Origin: Actinomycetota bacterium
GTDB lineage: Bacteria; Actinomycetota; Acidimicrobiia; Acidimicrobiales; Poriferisodalaceae
DNA length: 64,000 bases
NCBI GenBank assembly: GCA_014238065.1
Contig: JABABU010000027.1
Location: 1 to 64,000 of the forward strand
Direction of reading: 5' to 3'
The notes under the pieces were generated by a model. The model had not been told where the DNA came from, did no database searches, and saw nothing but the letters and a program-made list of their open reading frames with translations. Positions 63,145 through 64,000 of the stretch are shown here, one piece after another; the stretch's first letter is position 1; each line of letters starts with the position of its first letter. A program made the translations under genes and the position numbers.

Positions 63145-64000
63145 AGGTCTTGCCTCGTGTCTGCGTGGTGACCAATCGGCGCGACGAGAAGTGGCAGCGT
63201 CGCCAGTTCTCTGCCGGCGCGATACCCAGCGACCTTCCGCCTGATCGAGCGAAGCCCTGTTCCGTCGAGGTCGGTCCTTCGCCATCTGACCCCGCAATCA
63301 GCAAGATCACGATCGGTGAGGAACCCCTTCCCGGCATGGGCCGCAGGTTCCACCCCGAGACTGACGATGTAGTCGCTCATCGATTCGACCATCGCGACCC
63401 CGGCACTCTCCTGCTTGTAGACCGGACTGTCGGCAATCACGATGCGACCACCGAGCCGCAGGATCCGACACGCCTCACTGATCGCCTCACGGAGGGGGAA
63501 GTAGTGAGCTGCCGCGTTGAACACCACCATGTCAGCACTCGCCTCACGCAACGGGATCGCAAGACCATGCGCCCGAGCGACCTGAAACGATTCGGGATAG
63601 TGCCGGCTCGCCGCTAGGCCGTCGTGACCATCGTCGTTGAGATCGAGCGCGAGGAGGCTGTGACCCAGCTCTGCGAGACGTGCGCTCAGCCAACAGTTCC
63701 CCGCCCCGACGTCGACGATGTCGAGGCCATCGCCCTCAATCTGACCGACAAGAGCGCCGAAGGTCAGAGCCCGCCGCGACCACTGGTCGCGGAACTGCCC
63801 GGTGAGATCGTCGTGCGGGAGAGCACGGTAGTACTCGGAACTCGCGCTGGATCTTCCCTCCGCGATGCGCACTGCGGCGTATGTGGATGAGAACTCCTCG
63901 ACACCGGCGAGCATGGTCGCGTCGACGAGCTGAGGAATACCGTTGACGATGGGATAGGTCTCGCCCGAAGCGCTCACGTACGAACTGTCAACCCACGAAA
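63141..64000 (-). CDS. SAM-dependent methyltransferase with Trm112-like N-terminus, 5' end cut by window edge
   Basis: At least 286 residues; the frame stays open to the edge. A GTG at 63977 is the first start seen, but the sequence before it (DSSYVSASGETYPIVNGIPQ) looks like the Trm112-like domain found ahead of such methyltransferases, so the true start lies outside. Motif I is IVDVGAGNCWLSARLAELGH near residue 85 of the GTG-based count, with the acidic ALDLNDDG. It heads the visible operon with the radical SAM gene. Substrate unknown. Confidence 0.82.
   Translation of the reverse strand, partial: SWVDSSYVSASGETYPIVNGIPQLVDATMLAGVEEFSSTYAAVRIAEGRSSASSEYYRALPHDDLTGQFRDQWSRRALTFGALVGQIEGDGLDIVDVGAGNCWLSARLAELGHSLLALDLNDDGHDGLAASRHYPESFQVARAHGLAIPLREASADMVVFNAAAHYFPLREAISEACRILRLGGRIVIADSPVYKQESAGVAMVESMSDYIVSLGVEPAAHAGKGFLTDRDLADCGVRWRRTDLDGTGLRSIRRKVAGYRAGRELATLPLLVAPIGHHADTRQDL

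Noticed and set aside
1..64000. CRISPR array, tRNA or rRNA genes
   Set aside because: No regularly spaced repeats, no cloverleaf-like tRNA in intergenic DNA and no rRNA-like stretch were seen by eye; a tRNAscan run would settle the tRNA point.

Overview
This is a high-GC window from an actinobacterial chromosome. Acyl-CoA metabolism genes, an actinobacterial-style split PntA, an SCO6745-type protein, a DUF3048 lipoprotein and GTG/leaderless starts fit a free-living, probably marine, member of the Acidimicrobiia. That placement is inference from gene content; no rRNA or tRNA gene was seen. Both edges cut genes: a HisD-like protein at the left edge and a methyltransferase at the right.

Layout. 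0-8 kb: an acyl-CoA carboxylase operon ending in a HisD-like gene, a TSUP permease, a Gfo/Idh/MocA oxidoreductase, then PhzF and a luciferase-like flavoenzyme. 8-17 kb: an AhpD-like protein, an amidase, an MlrC-type metallopeptidase and a branched-chain-amino-acid-type ABC transporter in which permease and ATPase are fused. 17-24.7 kb: an acyl-CoA dehydrogenase, split transhydrogenase pntA/pntB, a selenoprotein of the GrdB/PrdB family read through an in-frame TGA (with a well-placed hairpin), and a beta-propeller lipoprotein.

24.9-32.3 kb is an integrated mobile element of about 7.3 kb. It carries a tyrosine integrase, an AlpA-like DNA-binding protein, small coupled unknown genes, an HTH gene with a leaderless palindromic promoter, and a cargo of a LysR regulator, an Fe(II)/2-oxoglutarate oxygenase and a DddP-like M24 metalloenzyme. 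It lies against the 3' end of an acyl-CoA dehydrogenase gene. An 80-bp direct repeat of that 3' end (76/80 identical by eye) marks both borders, and a second, more diverged dehydrogenase tail lies just outside the left border.

33-48.6 kb is mostly core: a diguanylate cyclase, ValRS, a repeat-containing L,D-transpeptidase, two crotonase-family genes, a DUF3048 lipoprotein, RsgA, a methylthioadenosine salvage pair (deaminase plus methylthioinosine-type phosphorylase), an SDR and an arylamine N-acetyltransferase. 48.7-58.4 kb has a DUF2207 protein, a HAD 5'-nucleotidase, a nitroreductase divergent from a cysteine-rich SufR-like regulator, a DinB-like protein, an MFS carrier, a thioesterase, a frameshifted zinc alcohol dehydrogenase and a DenD-like dehydrogenase. 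58.5-64 kb ends with a tightly coupled leftward operon (methyltransferase, B12-type radical SAM protein, hydrolase, SDR without Tyr-Lys, TauD-type dioxygenase) that looks like an uncharacterised pathway.
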